Source: Ruegeria spongiae (lineage in GTDB: Bacteria; Pseudomonadota; Alphaproteobacteria; Rhodobacterales; Rhodobacteraceae). From it: 64,000 nt of DNA. Shown piece by piece: positions 36,414 through 45,454 of the stretch. Below the pieces are notes generated by a model. It was not told the DNA's origin. It did no database searches and worked only from the letters and a program-made list of their open reading frames with translations. The position numbers were made by a program, and so were the translations under genes. Every line of letters starts with the position of its first letter. Positions within the stretch are counted from its first letter, which is position 1. The DNA lies in the NCBI RefSeq assembly GCF_023502395.1, contig NZ_JAMFMB010000002.1, forward strand, positions 62,001 to 126,000, in the 5' to 3' direction.

Positions 36414-38068
36414 CAAACGCTCTCTCTCCCGCCCGGTTGCAGGTCATGTGGAACCGCCTGCTGGCCGTTGTCGAAGAACAGGGACAGACCCTGATCCGCG
36501 CCGCCTTCAGCCCGATCGTGCGCGAATGCGGCGATATCTCGGCAGGGCTGTTTGACGCGCAGGGCCGGATGCTGGCACAGGCGGTCACCGGAACGCCAGG
36601 CCATATCAACACCATGGCAGAGGCGGTGAAGCACCTGATGCGGCGCTTTCCCACGGCGCAGATGCAGCAAGGCGACATCTATATGACCAACGATCCCTGG
36701 CTCGCCTCGGGGCATCTGAACGATTTCCTTTTGCTGATGCCCGCCTTCCGGCAAGGCCAAGTGGTGGGCTTCACCGCCTGCACCTCGCATCTGGTTGATC
36801 TGGGCGGGTTGGGTATGGGGCCGGAAGGGTCGGATATCTACGACGAGGGCCTGCTCATCCCGCCCTGCAAACTGGTCTCGCAAGGTGCGCTGAACGAAGG
36901 GTTGATGGAGATCATCCGCGCCAACAGCCGGGAACCCATCGCCAACGAAGGCGACATCTATGCCCTGATCGCGTGCTGTGAGGCGGGTGCCGGGCGTCTG
37001 GTTGAAACGATGGCGGAGTTCGGCCTCGACGATCTTGAGGCGCTGGGCAGCTACATCATCGACACCTCGCGGCGCGGCACGCTGGAAGCCATCGCCGAAG
37101 TGCCGAACGGTGTCTATCACAACCTGCTGCGCACAGACGGATACGAGGCCGAGCTGGAGCTGCGCGCGGCTCTGACCGTCTCTAACAAAGGTGTTCATGT
37201 GGATTTCACCGGGACTTCGGGATGTTCCAGCAAGGGTATCAATGTCCCGCTCAATTATGCGACGGCCTATTCGGTCTTCGCGCTGCGCTGCATCGTCGGG
37301 CCGGATATTCCCAACAACGCGGGGTCGCTGGCGCCGTTTACCGTGGATGGCCCTGCCGGGTGCATCCTGAACGCGCAACGGCCTGCGCCGGTGGCCATGC
37401 GTCATACGCTGGGGCAACTGATGCCGGATCTGGTGTTTGGCTGCCTGCATCAGGCGCTGCCCGATCTGGTGCCTGCCGAAGGGGCCTCTTGCATGTTTGA
37501 TCTGCCGATGCGCCACGCGCCCGAAGTGCTGCGTGGGGGCGGGCGCGGTTTCGCGATAGAGCCGGTGCATAACGGCGGCACCGGCGCACGGCCCTACGCA
37601 GATGGCCTGTCGGCCACCGCCTACCCGTCGGGCGTCTTTGGCTCGCAGGTCGAGATCACCGAAGCGGTTGCCCCGGTCACCGTCTGGCGGCGCGAGTTGC
37701 GGCCCGATTCGGGCGGCGCGGGCACCTATCGGGGCGGGCTGGGACAGCGGATCGAGATGTCATCAGCCAATGGCGCGCCGTTTCTGGTGTTCCTGTCGGT
37801 CGAGCGCCTGAAATATCCGGCCCTCGGGCGGGCCGGGGGTGCGCCGGGCGCACCGGGCCGCATCCGCCTGCGCGGCGCGGTCGAGGACCTGCCCGGCAAG
37901 TGCGAATTGCGGGTGGGTCCCAAGGATCACCTGATCTTCGAAACGCCGGGCGGTGGCGGGTTTGGCCCGCCGGAACAGCGCGACCCGGAGGCCATCGCGT
38001 GTGATCTCAAGCGCGGGCTGGTCACCAAAGCGGGCGTGATGCGCGACTACAAGGGAGGTAAACCATGA
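36410..38068 (+). CDS. hyuB: Hydantoinase/5-oxoprolinase subunit B
   Basis: A 552-residue HyuB. It has LVEEQGQTLIRAAFSPIVR-like helices, GDIYMTNDPWLASGHLNDFL, VDFTGTSGCSSKGINVPLNY, the glycine-rich RRELRPDSGGAGTYRGGLGQ and the C-terminal ETPGGGGFGPPEQRDP. It is the catalytic partner of HyuA. Start and stop overlap hyuA and the downstream aminotransferase by 4 bp each, which implies fixed-ratio translation. Confidence 0.9.
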   Translation: MTNALSPARLQVMWNRLLAVVEEQGQTLIRAAFSPIVRECGDISAGLFDAQGRMLAQAVTGTPGHINTMAEAVKHLMRRFPTAQMQQGDIYMTNDPWLASGHLNDFLLLMPAFRQGQVVGFTACTSHLVDLGGLGMGPEGSDIYDEGLLIPPCKLVSQGALNEGLMEIIRANSREPIANEGDIYALIACCEAGAGRLVETMAEFGLDDLEALGSYIIDTSRRGTLEAIAEVPNGVYHNLLRTDGYEAELELRAALTVSNKGVHVDFTGTSGCSSKGINVPLNYATAYSVFALRCIVGPDIPNNAGSLAPFTVDGPAGCILNAQRPAPVAMRHTLGQLMPDLVFGCLHQALPDLVPAEGASCMFDLPMRHAPEVLRGGGRGFAIEPVHNGGTGARPYADGLSATAYPSGVFGSQVEITEAVAPVTVWRRELRPDSGGAGTYRGGLGQRIEMSSANGAPFLVFLSVERLKYPALGRAGGAPGAPGRIRLRGAVEDLPGKCELRVGPKDHLIFETPGGGGFGPPEQRDPEAIACDLKRGLVTKAGVMRDYKGGKP

Positions 38069-39129
38069 TCCGACCGGTTCCTCATGTGGCAGAGATGGCG
38101 CCTTATGCGCTGGCTGATCTTGGCGGCGATCTTGTCTCGATGGCGCAGAACGAAAGCGCCTTTCCGCCCAGCCCAAGGGCGCTGGCCGCCGCGCGCGACG
38201 AGATGGCGCAAGCGCCACTCTACCCTGATCCCGACTGGAGCGAGCTGCGGCAAGCAATTGCCGAAAGACACATGTTAGACCCGAATATGATCCTGTGTGG
38301 TGCAGGATCAATGGAGTTGATCGGCTGTCTCATCCGCGCCTATGCGGGTCCGGGGCGCGCGGTTCTGGGCAGCGCCTATAGCTATGCTTTCGCGGCCACC
38401 GCCAGTTTACAGGCGCAGGCGCATTACCGGCAGGTGCCGGAGCCCGATCTGGCCGTATCGGTCGACGCGGCCCTTGACAATGTGACCCCCGATCTGGCGG
38501 TGGTTTTTCTGTGCAATCCGGGGAACCCCACCGGCACCATGGTGTCGAATGCCGACATCCTGCGCCTGCGCGCAGACCTTCCCGGTGACGTGCTGCTGGT
38601 CGTCGATCAGGCTTATGGCGAGTTTTGTGATGCCGCGCAGGACCCATCCGAGATATTCGCGCTTGCCTTGCGTGGCGATACCGTCGTCTTGCGCACGTTT
38701 TCCAAAGCCTATGCGCTGGCTGGGGCGCGGGTTGGCTGGGGCTGTTTCCCACCCGCAATTGCGGGCGAGTTGCGCAAGCTGCTCAATCCCAACAACATCG
38801 CCTCCGCCTCGCAAAGGATGGCGGCGGCGGCGATGCGCGATCAGGTCCATATGCGCGCGGTCGTCGCCAGAACCGGTTCGATCCGCGAGGCATTCTCGGA
38901 GCGCTGCCGCGCAATGGGTATCGACGTGCTGCCAAGCCACACGAATTTTGTCTTGCTTCGCTTTGACAGCGCAGACCGGGCGGCGCGAGTCGATCAGGCG
39001 CTACGGCGTTCGGGCCTGCTGATGCGGGGCATGGCGGGATATGGCCTGCCGAACTGCCTGCGCGCCACGATCTGCGACGCACCCGTGATGGAACGTGCGG
39101 CTACGGTCCTGAAGGAGGCGCTGACATGA
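38065..39129 (+). CDS. Histidinol-phosphate-aminotransferase-like PLP enzyme
   Basis: A 354-residue class I/II aminotransferase of the HisC/CobD type: LVSMAQNESAFPPSPRALAA, ILCGAGSMELIGCLIRAYAG, VFLCNPGNPTGT and the Schiff-base lysine in RTFSKAYALAGARVGWG. Its location inside a hydantoinase/racemase cassette, rather than with his genes, argues for a catabolic transamination of the amino acid released by the hydantoinase. That is inference. It overlaps both neighbours by 4 bp. Confidence 0.85.
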   Translation: MIRPVPHVAEMAPYALADLGGDLVSMAQNESAFPPSPRALAAARDEMAQAPLYPDPDWSELRQAIAERHMLDPNMILCGAGSMELIGCLIRAYAGPGRAVLGSAYSYAFAATASLQAQAHYRQVPEPDLAVSVDAALDNVTPDLAVVFLCNPGNPTGTMVSNADILRLRADLPGDVLLVVDQAYGEFCDAAQDPSEIFALALRGDTVVLRTFSKAYALAGARVGWGCFPPAIAGELRKLLNPNNIASASQRMAAAAMRDQVHMRAVVARTGSIREAFSERCRAMGIDVLPSHTNFVLLRFDSADRAARVDQALRRSGLLMRGMAGYGLPNCLRATICDAPVMERAATVLKEALT

Positions 39130-39866
39130 GGTTTGAAAATCGCGGACTGGCTCGGATCGGCGTGCTGGTGCCCTATACCAACACAAATCTTGAACCCGAC
39201 CTGATGCGAATGCGAGTGCCCGGCACGACGCTGCATGTACAGCGCATGGGCGGGTATGATGTGGATGAGATACCCGGAGCGGAGCAGATGGCTGGTCTGG
39301 GGGCCTCGGACATCAGCCATGATCTGCGGATGATCGCCGGGGTTCGCCCCGATATCGTGCTGTATGGCTGTACCAGTGCGACGCTCACCCATGGGCCGGA
39401 ATTCGACACTAACTTGGCCAATAACATCTCTGACATGTGTGGCGCCCGGTGCGTCACCGCTGCCGGGGCGCTGGTTGAGGCGCTGCAGGCTCTGGGCGTT
39501 CGGCGGGTAGGGTTTTCATCGCCCTATTTAGGTGAGATCAACCGGCAGGCGGTGCATTTTCTGCAAAGCCAAGGGATCGAGACCATGCACTGTGCCGATA
39601 TCGGCAGAGAGCTTGGCAATTACGGGCAGGGAGAGCTGCGGCCCGATGATATCCACGACCTTGCCTGCCGTGCCGATCACGATCAGGCCGCGGCGATCGT
39701 CCTGTCTTGTACCGACATGCGGTCGGTTGAGGTTGTCGACCATGTCGAGGCGACGCTGGGCAAACCGGTCGTTACCTCCAATCAGGCGATGATGTTCTGT
39801 TTGATGCGGGCATTGGGCCTGCCCCGACATCCCATGGTGCCGGGGCGCCTGTTCGATTGCTTGTAA
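39126..39866 (+). CDS. Asp/Glu/hydantoin racemase or maleate isomerase-like protein
   Basis: A 246-residue member of the two-cysteine racemase superfamily (Asp/Glu racemase, hydantoin racemase, maleate cis-trans isomerase, arylmalonate decarboxylase). The cysteines are in VLYGCTSATLTHGPEFD and IVLSCTDMRSVEVVDH. The N-terminus ARIGVLVPYTNTNLEPDLMR resembles the maleate isomerase subgroup. In this cassette it may epimerise the substrate or product of the hydantoinase. It is the last gene of the overlapping run. Confidence 0.83.
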   Translation: MRFENRGLARIGVLVPYTNTNLEPDLMRMRVPGTTLHVQRMGGYDVDEIPGAEQMAGLGASDISHDLRMIAGVRPDIVLYGCTSATLTHGPEFDTNLANNISDMCGARCVTAAGALVEALQALGVRRVGFSSPYLGEINRQAVHFLQSQGIETMHCADIGRELGNYGQGELRPDDIHDLACRADHDQAAAIVLSCTDMRSVEVVDHVEATLGKPVVTSNQAMMFCLMRALGLPRHPMVPGRLFDCL

Positions 39867-39882
39867 TAGCCGTGCGACGCGA

Positions 39883-40419
39883 TCAGACGGACCCCTGATA
39901 TTCGCCCCGTGCCGGGTAGTTGTTGGCGATCGCGAAATCCAGCGCGCCCACAAGCTCCGAGAAATGCGGCCGCACAAATGGCATCGTCTGAACCGAGCCG
40001 TAATAGAGGGACTGCTCGGGTGTCACCATGAACAGACCCGGCTCGGAAAACAGCGCTGGTTCCTCTATCCCGATCGACGTCTTGCCGCGCGAGGTCGAGA
40101 TATAGAGCCCCCATTCCCGCGCCTTTTCCAGCGACAGGTCATAGCCGAATCGCAGCTTGGTCGATTTGATCTTGTCGGCCATCTCGCGGGTGCGCCCTTG
40201 ACCATCTGAGCTGAGCGCCAGGGTCTTCACGCCCCGTTCTGCGAAATCGTCCACTCGCTTTTCCAGTTCAGTCAGGTAGGTGGCGCAGAGCGGGCAGTGC
40301 AAGCCGCGATAGAAACAGATCACCGTTCCTTTTTCCGACCCGTCCGTGGTCAGATCGAATTCGCCATGGTCCAGCGTGGGGACAGACAGGTCGGGGGTTT
40401 TCTGGCGCGGCATCAGCAT
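39883..40419 (-). CDS. Peroxiredoxin-like AhpC/TSA family protein
   Basis: A 178-residue thioredoxin-fold protein with a CXXC (FYRGLHCPLCATYLTEL, Cys42/Cys45) at the peroxidatic position, then VKTLALSSDGQGRTREMADK. It belongs to the AhpC-TSA-like group (peroxiredoxin-like family). It reduces peroxides or disulfides; the substrate is unknown. AGGAG lies about eight bases before the ATG. It is divergent from an AraC regulator over a region of repeated CCTGAT motifs, so it is probably that regulator's target. Confidence 0.85.
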   Translation of the reverse strand: MLMPRQKTPDLSVPTLDHGEFDLTTDGSEKGTVICFYRGLHCPLCATYLTELEKRVDDFAERGVKTLALSSDGQGRTREMADKIKSTKLRFGYDLSLEKAREWGLYISTSRGKTSIGIEEPALFSEPGLFMVTPEQSLYYGSVQTMPFVRPHFSELVGALDFAIANNYPARGEYQGSV

Positions 40420-40469
40420 TATGGGTCTCCTGTGTGTGAGGCTTGTCGACAGGGATATCGCAAGTTAGC

Positions 40470-40526
40470 ATCAGGAAAATAGCAAAAACCTGATCCAAAC
40501 CTCGAAACCTGATCCGAAATCCTGAT
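40470..40526. promoter_or_regulatory. CCTGAT repeats, candidate AraC-regulator binding region
   Basis: AACCTGATCC(A/G)AA occurs at 40487-40499 and 40506-40518 (19 bases apart). A further CCTGAT is at 40521-40526, and an inverted copy (ATCAGG) is at 40470-40475. All lie in the 108-base divergent region between the peroxiredoxin and AraC genes. Direct repeats of this size and spacing are typical of AraC-family sites. Confidence 0.55.
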
Positions 40527-40527
40527 A

Positions 40528-41283
40528 ATGGACCGTCTTTCTGCCCTTATGTCGCGATTTTCCCTCTCCGTACGTCCCTGCGCGGTGGAGGAGGCCAATT
40601 TTGCGGTTGTAGGGGATGTGCAACCCGATTGCCTGATCTATGGCACAAGTGGTCATTTGCACTTGTTAGAGCCTGACAAGCACTCGGTTCTGCTAAGCGC
40701 AAGAGTTTGCTGGGGTGGGTCACAGAACCCGCTGCTGGCGGCTCTGCCGCCCGAAATCCGGCAAGACCTGACCAATGATTCAGAGATGCGCACGGTGGTG
40801 GATCTGCTGCTTGCCGAACAAGCAGCCGCCCGTTGCGGGTCGGCATCTGTGCTGAACCGGTTGGGCGAGGTGCTGCTGGTTCGGCTGATGCGGCGACAGA
40901 TCGAGCAGGGTCAGATGCGGGTCGGGTTGCTGGGTGGCCTGGCCGACCCCAGGCTCAGCCGCGCCATCGTGGCCATGCACCACCGGCCCGGGCAGGACTG
41001 GCGTGTGGATCTGCTGGCGCAGGAGGCGGGTCTGTCGGTCAGCCGTTTTGCCGAGCTTTTCCGCAAGGCGGTGGGCGTGACGCCGCTGGCCTATCTGCGC
41101 AAATGGCGTTTGACCCTTGCGCGGCAGGACATCGAAAGGGGTGACCGGGTGCAGCGTGTGGCGAACCGGTATTGTTACGGCTCGCCCGAGGCATTGAGTC
41201 GCGCGGTCTCGCAGGAATACGGACAGACCCCGACCCAGATCAGAAAAGCCGCCGCCGAGGATCGGGCCATCCCGGCCCTCTGA
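40528..41283 (+). CDS. AraC-family transcriptional regulator (cupin-type sensor)
   Basis: A 251-residue regulator. An N-terminal cupin-like sensor (SVRPCAVEEANFAVVGDVQP) is followed by two helix-turn-helix motifs (VDLLAQEAGLSVSRFAELFR and RVQRVANRYCYGSPEALSRA, then GQTPTQIRK). The architecture matches the cupin_6/AraC group that often regulates a divergent oxidoreductase. The ATG lies two bases after the last CCTGAT repeat, so autoregulation by occlusion is plausible. The inducer is unknown. Confidence 0.88.
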   Translation: MDRLSALMSRFSLSVRPCAVEEANFAVVGDVQPDCLIYGTSGHLHLLEPDKHSVLLSARVCWGGSQNPLLAALPPEIRQDLTNDSEMRTVVDLLLAEQAAARCGSASVLNRLGEVLLVRLMRRQIEQGQMRVGLLGGLADPRLSRAIVAMHHRPGQDWRVDLLAQEAGLSVSRFAELFRKAVGVTPLAYLRKWRLTLARQDIERGDRVQRVANRYCYGSPEALSRAVSQEYGQTPTQIRKAAAEDRAIPAL

Positions 41284-41313
41284 GTGGATGACACTCCGGT
41301 TGTGACGCGGTAG

Positions 41314-41919
41314 CTATGCGGTGCCGTATCGGCTCATCATCATGTCGACGGTGTTGTCCACGACGCGGGACATTTGCGTCTGGCTGAGGATATCACCACC
41401 CAGGATCACCGGCCAGAAGGCTTTGGATTTGAGCAACGCGATGAACTGCTCGGCGGCCTCTTCGGGCTCTTCCACGCTGAGCTGGCCGTCGCGGGCCGCA
41501 TCGCGCAGCATCTCGGTAAAGACACGTTTCGAATCGATCTTGCCCTGTACCGTCGTGGCCAGTTGCGGATTGCGCAGGTTCTCGCTGACGACCAGCTTGG
41601 CAATGGCCATCACCTCGGGCGAGGTCAGCAGGCGCCCCTCGGCCCAGGCGAGGTCGGTCAGTTGCGCGCGGATATCGCGGCTCGGGTCATAGGCCATGCT
41701 CAGCGCATCGGCGAATTTCTCATAGAGGATTCGCACGATCGACTGGTACAGCTTTTCCTTGCTTTCGAAATACTTGTAGACCGTCCGCTTGGACACTTCG
41801 GCGCGTGCGGTGATGCGATCCATGCTGGCAGCGGCAAAGCCCTTTTCCTGGAACTCGGCCACGGCGGCATCGATGATCTGCGCTTGCTTGGACGCATTTG
41901 TGGTGTCGCAGGTGGTCAT
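41314..41919 (-). CDS. TetR-family transcriptional repressor
   Basis: A 201-residue TetR regulator. The N-terminal helix-turn-helix (IIDAAVAEFQEKGFAAASMD, then ITARAEVSKRTVYKYFESKE) is followed by an all-helical ligand-binding domain of the AefR-like type. AGGAGG precedes the ATG. It is divergent from the molybdenum hydroxylase genes across 141 bases containing two perfect palindromes of the same core (GTAAACT-N4-AGTTTAC), the expected operators for a TetR dimer. Confidence 0.92.
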   Translation of the reverse strand: MTTCDTTNASKQAQIIDAAVAEFQEKGFAAASMDRITARAEVSKRTVYKYFESKEKLYQSIVRILYEKFADALSMAYDPSRDIRAQLTDLAWAEGRLLTSPEVMAIAKLVVSENLRNPQLATTVQGKIDSKRVFTEMLRDAARDGQLSVEEPEEAAEQFIALLKSKAFWPVILGGDILSQTQMSRVVDNTVDMMMSRYGTA

Positions 41920-41963
41920 GGCGTCCTCCTATAAAGCCTGGACTCCGGGCCGGTCAAATCTAT

Positions 41964-41985
41964 GTGTAAACTATCGAGTTTACAC
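41964..41985. promoter_or_regulatory. TetR operator 1: GTGTAAACT-N4-AGTTTACAC
   Basis: Perfect inverted repeat with 9-bp arms and spacer ATCG, 45 bases upstream of the TetR start. Its centre is 40 bases from that of the second palindrome. Strong candidate binding site for the adjacent TetR protein. Confidence 0.8.
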
Positions 41986-42004
41986 TCTCAAATGACAGAA
42001 GTAA

Positions 42005-42024
42005 GGTAAACTCACCAGTTTACC
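42005..42024. promoter_or_regulatory. TetR operator 2: GGTAAACT-N4-AGTTTACC
   Basis: Perfect inverted repeat with 8-bp arms and spacer CACC, sharing the GTAAACT core with operator 1 and ending 37 bases before the hydroxylase small-subunit ATG. The 40-base centre-to-centre distance is close to four helical turns. Confidence 0.8.
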
Positions 42025-42060
42025 CCGTTGCGGGCAACACGCGTGAACAGGAGACCCCCC

Positions 42061-42522
42061 ATGGCAATGACGTTGAAACTGAACGGCACGACGCGAGATG
42101 TCGACGCTGAACCGGGCACCCCTCTGCTGTGGGTGATCCGCGATGAACTGAAGCTGACCGGCACCAAATTCGGTTGTGGCGTCGCCTCTTGCGGGGCCTG
42201 CACAGTGCATCTGGATGGTGAGCCGGTCCGGTCCTGCCAGACCTATGTCGAGGATGTAGAAGGCGCCGAGATCACCACGATCGAGGGGTTGAACAGCGAT
42301 ATCTCTGCCGCCGTGCAGCAGGCCTGGACCGAGCTTGATGTGGTGCAATGCGGCTATTGCCAGTCGGGGCAGATCATGTCGGCGGTTGGCTTGCTGAGCG
42401 AGACCGCCAAGCCCACCCTCGAAGAGATTGACCTCTATATGGATGGCAATGCCTGCCGCTGCGCCACCTATCAACGCATCCGCGCCGCGATTCAGCGCGC
42501 TTCCCAGATCATGGAGGCCTGA
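42061..42522 (+). CDS. iorA: Molybdenum hydroxylase small [2Fe-2S] subunit (isoquinoline 1-oxidoreductase alpha-like)
   Basis: A 153-residue iron-sulfur subunit. The plant-type ferredoxin cluster ([16 protein letters not shown]) is in the N-terminal half. The second [2Fe-2S] cluster ([14 protein letters not shown] and [11 protein letters not shown]) is in the C-terminal half. It passes electrons from the molybdopterin subunit. AGGAG lies upstream of the ATG at 42061. The large subunit begins one base after its stop. The ior naming follows family resemblance; the actual substrate could be another N-heterocycle or aldehyde. Confidence 0.88.
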   Translation: MAMTLKLNGTTRDVDAEPGTPLLWVIRDELKLTGTKFGCGVASCGACTVHLDGEPVRSCQTYVEDVEGAEITTIEGLNSDISAAVQQAWTELDVVQCGYCQSGQIMSAVGLLSETAKPTLEEIDLYMDGNACRCATYQRIRAAIQRASQIMEA

Positions 42523-42523
42523 T

Positions 42524-44704
42524 ATGACCCTGAACACATCACGCCGAGGGTTCCTCAAAAGCGCCGCCGCCACCGCCGCAGTGCTATATGTGGGCGCGCG
42601 CCCCGATGGGGCAATAGCCGCCGCTAACGCCGAGGGGGCGATGCTGAACCCCTTCGTCAAGATCAGCTCCGACGGCACGGTCACGGCCATCGTGAAGCAT
42701 TTCGAAAAGGGCCAGGGGCCCGCAACCGGCCTGACCACCCTGATCGCCGAAGAGTTGGGCATTCCGATCGAGGATGTCGCGTATGAGTTCGCGCCGTCCG
42801 ATGCCGGAGCCTACAACAACCTGTTCCTTGGCCCATTCCAGGGCACAGGCGGGTCCACGGCCATGGCGAACTCGTTCATGCAATACCGCCGGGCTGGCGC
42901 CGCCGCGCGCGACATGCTGTTGCAGGCCGCCGCAAATGCGTGGGGCGTCGACGCATCGACCCTGTCGCTGGACGACGGCGTCATAAAAGGACCCGGGTAC
43001 GAAGCGCCTTTGGCTGATTTTGTCGCGGCAGCGGCGCAGATCGCACCACCGGCAGAGCCGCGTCTGAAAGACCCGTCCGAATTCAAGCTGATCGGCAATG
43101 AAGCTGTCCGGCGCAAGGATACGCCGCCCAAGATCAATGGGACCGCGACCTATGCGATGGATCTGCATCTGGACAACCAGATGATTGCCGTGATCGCCCG
43201 TAGCCCGCGCATGGGCGGGCTGGTTGCCGGTTTCGACGAGAGCGACGCCAAAGGGATCAAGGACTTCATCCGCGCGGCGGAACTGCCCAACAAGGCTGGC
43301 GTCGTGGTGTTTGCCGAAAACACCTGGGCGGCGCTGCAGGCGCGCGCGGCGCTGGCGGTCGACTGGGATTTCTCGGCGGCCGAGACGCGCTCCTCGGGCG
43401 AGATTCGCGATCAATTGCTCGCGGCAGTGAATGCTGATCCGGAGTACAATGTCACCGACACCGATCAGGCTGCGATCGGGGCCGCGATTGACAAGGCCGC
43501 GACCGTTCTGGATGAAACCTTCTATTTTCCGCTGTTGGCCCATGCCCCGATGGAGCCGCTGACCTGCACCATCGAAGCCACGGCAGATGGTGGCGTGATA
43601 TTGCATGATGGCTGCCAGTTCCCGACCGGGCCGCATATGGCCCTGTCTCAGATCCTGCAATTGCCGATGGAGAAGGTGCAGATCAACACCCTGTTTGCTG
43701 GCGGCTCATTCGGGCGGCGCGCGACGCCAACGGCGGATTATCAGGTCGAGGCGGCGCTGGCCTTTGCCGTCACCGACCGTACCCGCCCGGTCAAACTGGT
43801 CTGGACGCGCGAGGATGACATCACCGGCGGCTATTACCGCCCGGCCTTTGCCCATCGGGTGCGCGTGGGGTTGGACGGGTCCGGCAATATCATCGCCTGG
43901 GATCACCGGATCGCTGGTCAGTCGGTCATGAAAGGCACCGCGTTCGAGGATTTCTCGGTTCATCACGGCATCGACCACAGCTCGGTCGAGGGGACCTCTG
44001 ACACGCTCTACACCATCCCCGGCCACTTCGTCGGGCTGACCGATGTGGCCAAGGCGACGTCGGTGCTGTGGTGGCGTTCGGTCGGGCATACCCATACGGC
44101 GTATGTGATGGAAAGCATGATCGACATGGCCGCAAAAGCCGCCGGTCACGATCCGGTCGAATTCCGTCTGGATCTGCTGGCGGGTGGCGACACGGATCAG
44201 GCGCGGATTGCCGGGGTCCTGCAACTGGCCGCTGAAAAGGGCGGCTGGGGCAAGGCGGCAGACGGGCGGACACAGGGCATCGCGGTGCACAAGTCCTTCG
44301 GCAGCTATGTCGCGGAACTGGTCGAGGTGTCGGGCAATGCCCAGGACGGCGTGCAGATCGAAAAGGTCACCTGCGCGGTGGATTGCGGCATCGCGGTGAA
44401 CCCGGACGTGATCAAGGCCCAGATGGAAGGCGGGATCGGCTATGGTCTGGGCCACGCCATGCGCAATGAGATCACCCTCACCGAAGGCGCGGTCGACCAG
44501 TCCAACTTCCCGGATTACGAGCCGCTGCGGATCGGTGATATCGGGGCCATCGAGGTGCATATCGTCCCCTCGACCGAACCGCCCACCGGCGTGGGCGAGC
44601 CGGGCACGCCGCCTTCGGCCCCGGCGCTGGCCAACGCGATTGCCGCGACCGGGCATCGGGTCACGTCTTTGCCGATGGTGAATAACGGCGTCAGTTTTTC
44701 CTGA
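42524..44704 (+). CDS. iorB: Molybdenum hydroxylase large subunit, Tat-exported (isoquinoline 1-oxidoreductase beta-like)
   Basis: A 726-residue molybdopterin cytosine dinucleotide subunit of the xanthine dehydrogenase family. A twin-arginine signal ([20 protein letters not shown]) shows periplasmic location. Cofactor-domain landmarks include [48 protein letters not shown] and the closing [19 protein letters not shown] with the catalytic glutamate. The usual cytochrome c partner gene is not adjacent. GGAGG lies inside the end of iorA. A GC-rich hairpin follows. Confidence 0.87.
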   Translation: MTLNTSRRGFLKSAAATAAVLYVGARPDGAIAAANAEGAMLNPFVKISSDGTVTAIVKHFEKGQGPATGLTTLIAEELGIPIEDVAYEFAPSDAGAYNNLFLGPFQGTGGSTAMANSFMQYRRAGAAARDMLLQAAANAWGVDASTLSLDDGVIKGPGYEAPLADFVAAAAQIAPPAEPRLKDPSEFKLIGNEAVRRKDTPPKINGTATYAMDLHLDNQMIAVIARSPRMGGLVAGFDESDAKGIKDFIRAAELPNKAGVVVFAENTWAALQARAALAVDWDFSAAETRSSGEIRDQLLAAVNADPEYNVTDTDQAAIGAAIDKAATVLDETFYFPLLAHAPMEPLTCTIEATADGGVILHDGCQFPTGPHMALSQILQLPMEKVQINTLFAGGSFGRRATPTADYQVEAALAFAVTDRTRPVKLVWTREDDITGGYYRPAFAHRVRVGLDGSGNIIAWDHRIAGQSVMKGTAFEDFSVHHGIDHSSVEGTSDTLYTIPGHFVGLTDVAKATSVLWWRSVGHTHTAYVMESMIDMAAKAAGHDPVEFRLDLLAGGDTDQARIAGVLQLAAEKGGWGKAADGRTQGIAVHKSFGSYVAELVEVSGNAQDGVQIEKVTCAVDCGIAVNPDVIKAQMEGGIGYGLGHAMRNEITLTEGAVDQSNFPDYEPLRIGDIGAIEVHIVPSTEPPTGVGEPGTPPSAPALANAIAATGHRVTSLPMVNNGVSFS

Positions 44705-44711
44705 GCGCAAC

Positions 44712-44738
44712 GGCGCCGCCGGATCCTCCGGCGGTGCC
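44712..44738. terminator. GC-rich hairpin between iorB and DUF1045 gene
   Basis: GGCGCCGCCGGA (44712-44723) pairs with TCCGGCGGTGCC (44727-44738), one G-T pair, loop of three. It lies between convergent genes without a T run. Confidence 0.5.
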
Positions 44739-44739
44739 G

Positions 44740-45429
44740 CTACCCCAGCAGCGGATGGCGTGAGAGCAGGCGGAACCTGCCATCCTCGCCCTCGCCCATC
44801 AAGCACAGATCAGAGATCGGGTAGGGGTGTGGAATGCAGCCCTCGAAATAGCGGGCCAGCAGGATTTGCAGCGGGTTCCGTTCTTCTGGCCGAAGCGGCC
44901 CGGTCAAAGTCATGTGAAACTGGAATGCGCCCATCACGAACGGGTATCCCCACTGATCCAGCAGCGCGCGGTGTTGCGGGCTCAGCCGGTCGGGATTGCG
45001 CCGCGCGCGTTCCTCGGCGCTCAAAGGCGTGCGCCAGGTATTTGTTGCTTCGATGATCTGCGCCGCCAGATCGGTGAGCGGCCCTGTCTCACCAACCGGG
45101 CGCAAGGCCAGAAACGGACCCAGCGCAGCTACGGACAGGCCGTTCAGTGTCACCGGCCGCAAGCTGCGGGCCAAGTCGTCCGCCATGTCCTGAAGCCTGT
45201 CGAGGGTCAGACCCTGCGCCGGGCGGAAGGGCGGGCGCAGCGTGCCGTGAAAGCCGTATTTGCGCGGTCGTGCCGTCAGCTTGCGATTCGGTGCAGGCAA
45301 ACCGTCCAACCCGGGAAATTCCGGTGCAAGGCCCGAAACCGGGTCCCAGCCGAGCCATTGGGCGGCCTTTTCGGCAAGGATTCCGTCTGGTGGCGTGTGA
45401 AATACTGCGTATCTGCGATGATTGTTCAT
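44740..45429 (-). CDS. DUF1045 family protein, 2H-phosphoesterase-like
   Basis: A 229-residue protein of the DUF1045 family. It has two H-x-T motifs, KYGFHGTLRPPF (His61) and FQFHMTLTGPL (His172), the hallmark of the 2H phosphoesterase fold. Relatives usually sit in phosphonate (phn) gene clusters and may open cyclic phosphodiesters. Here no phn lyase genes are adjacent, so it is an orphan. A 278-base structured gap separates it from the upstream glpR-like gene. Confidence 0.82.
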   Translation of the reverse strand: MNNHRRYAVFHTPPDGILAEKAAQWLGWDPVSGLAPEFPGLDGLPAPNRKLTARPRKYGFHGTLRPPFRPAQGLTLDRLQDMADDLARSLRPVTLNGLSVAALGPFLALRPVGETGPLTDLAAQIIEATNTWRTPLSAEERARRNPDRLSPQHRALLDQWGYPFVMGAFQFHMTLTGPLRPEERNPLQILLARYFEGCIPHPYPISDLCLMGEGEDGRFRLLSRHPLLG

Positions 45430-45454
45430 TTCCGCCCTGATGCTGCCGATTGTG

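Noticed and set aside
42061-44704. Calling the molybdenum hydroxylase a confirmed isoquinoline oxidoreductase
   Set aside because: The subunit layout matches, but substrate-determining residues cannot be judged and the usual cytochrome partner is absent. Only the family is claimed.
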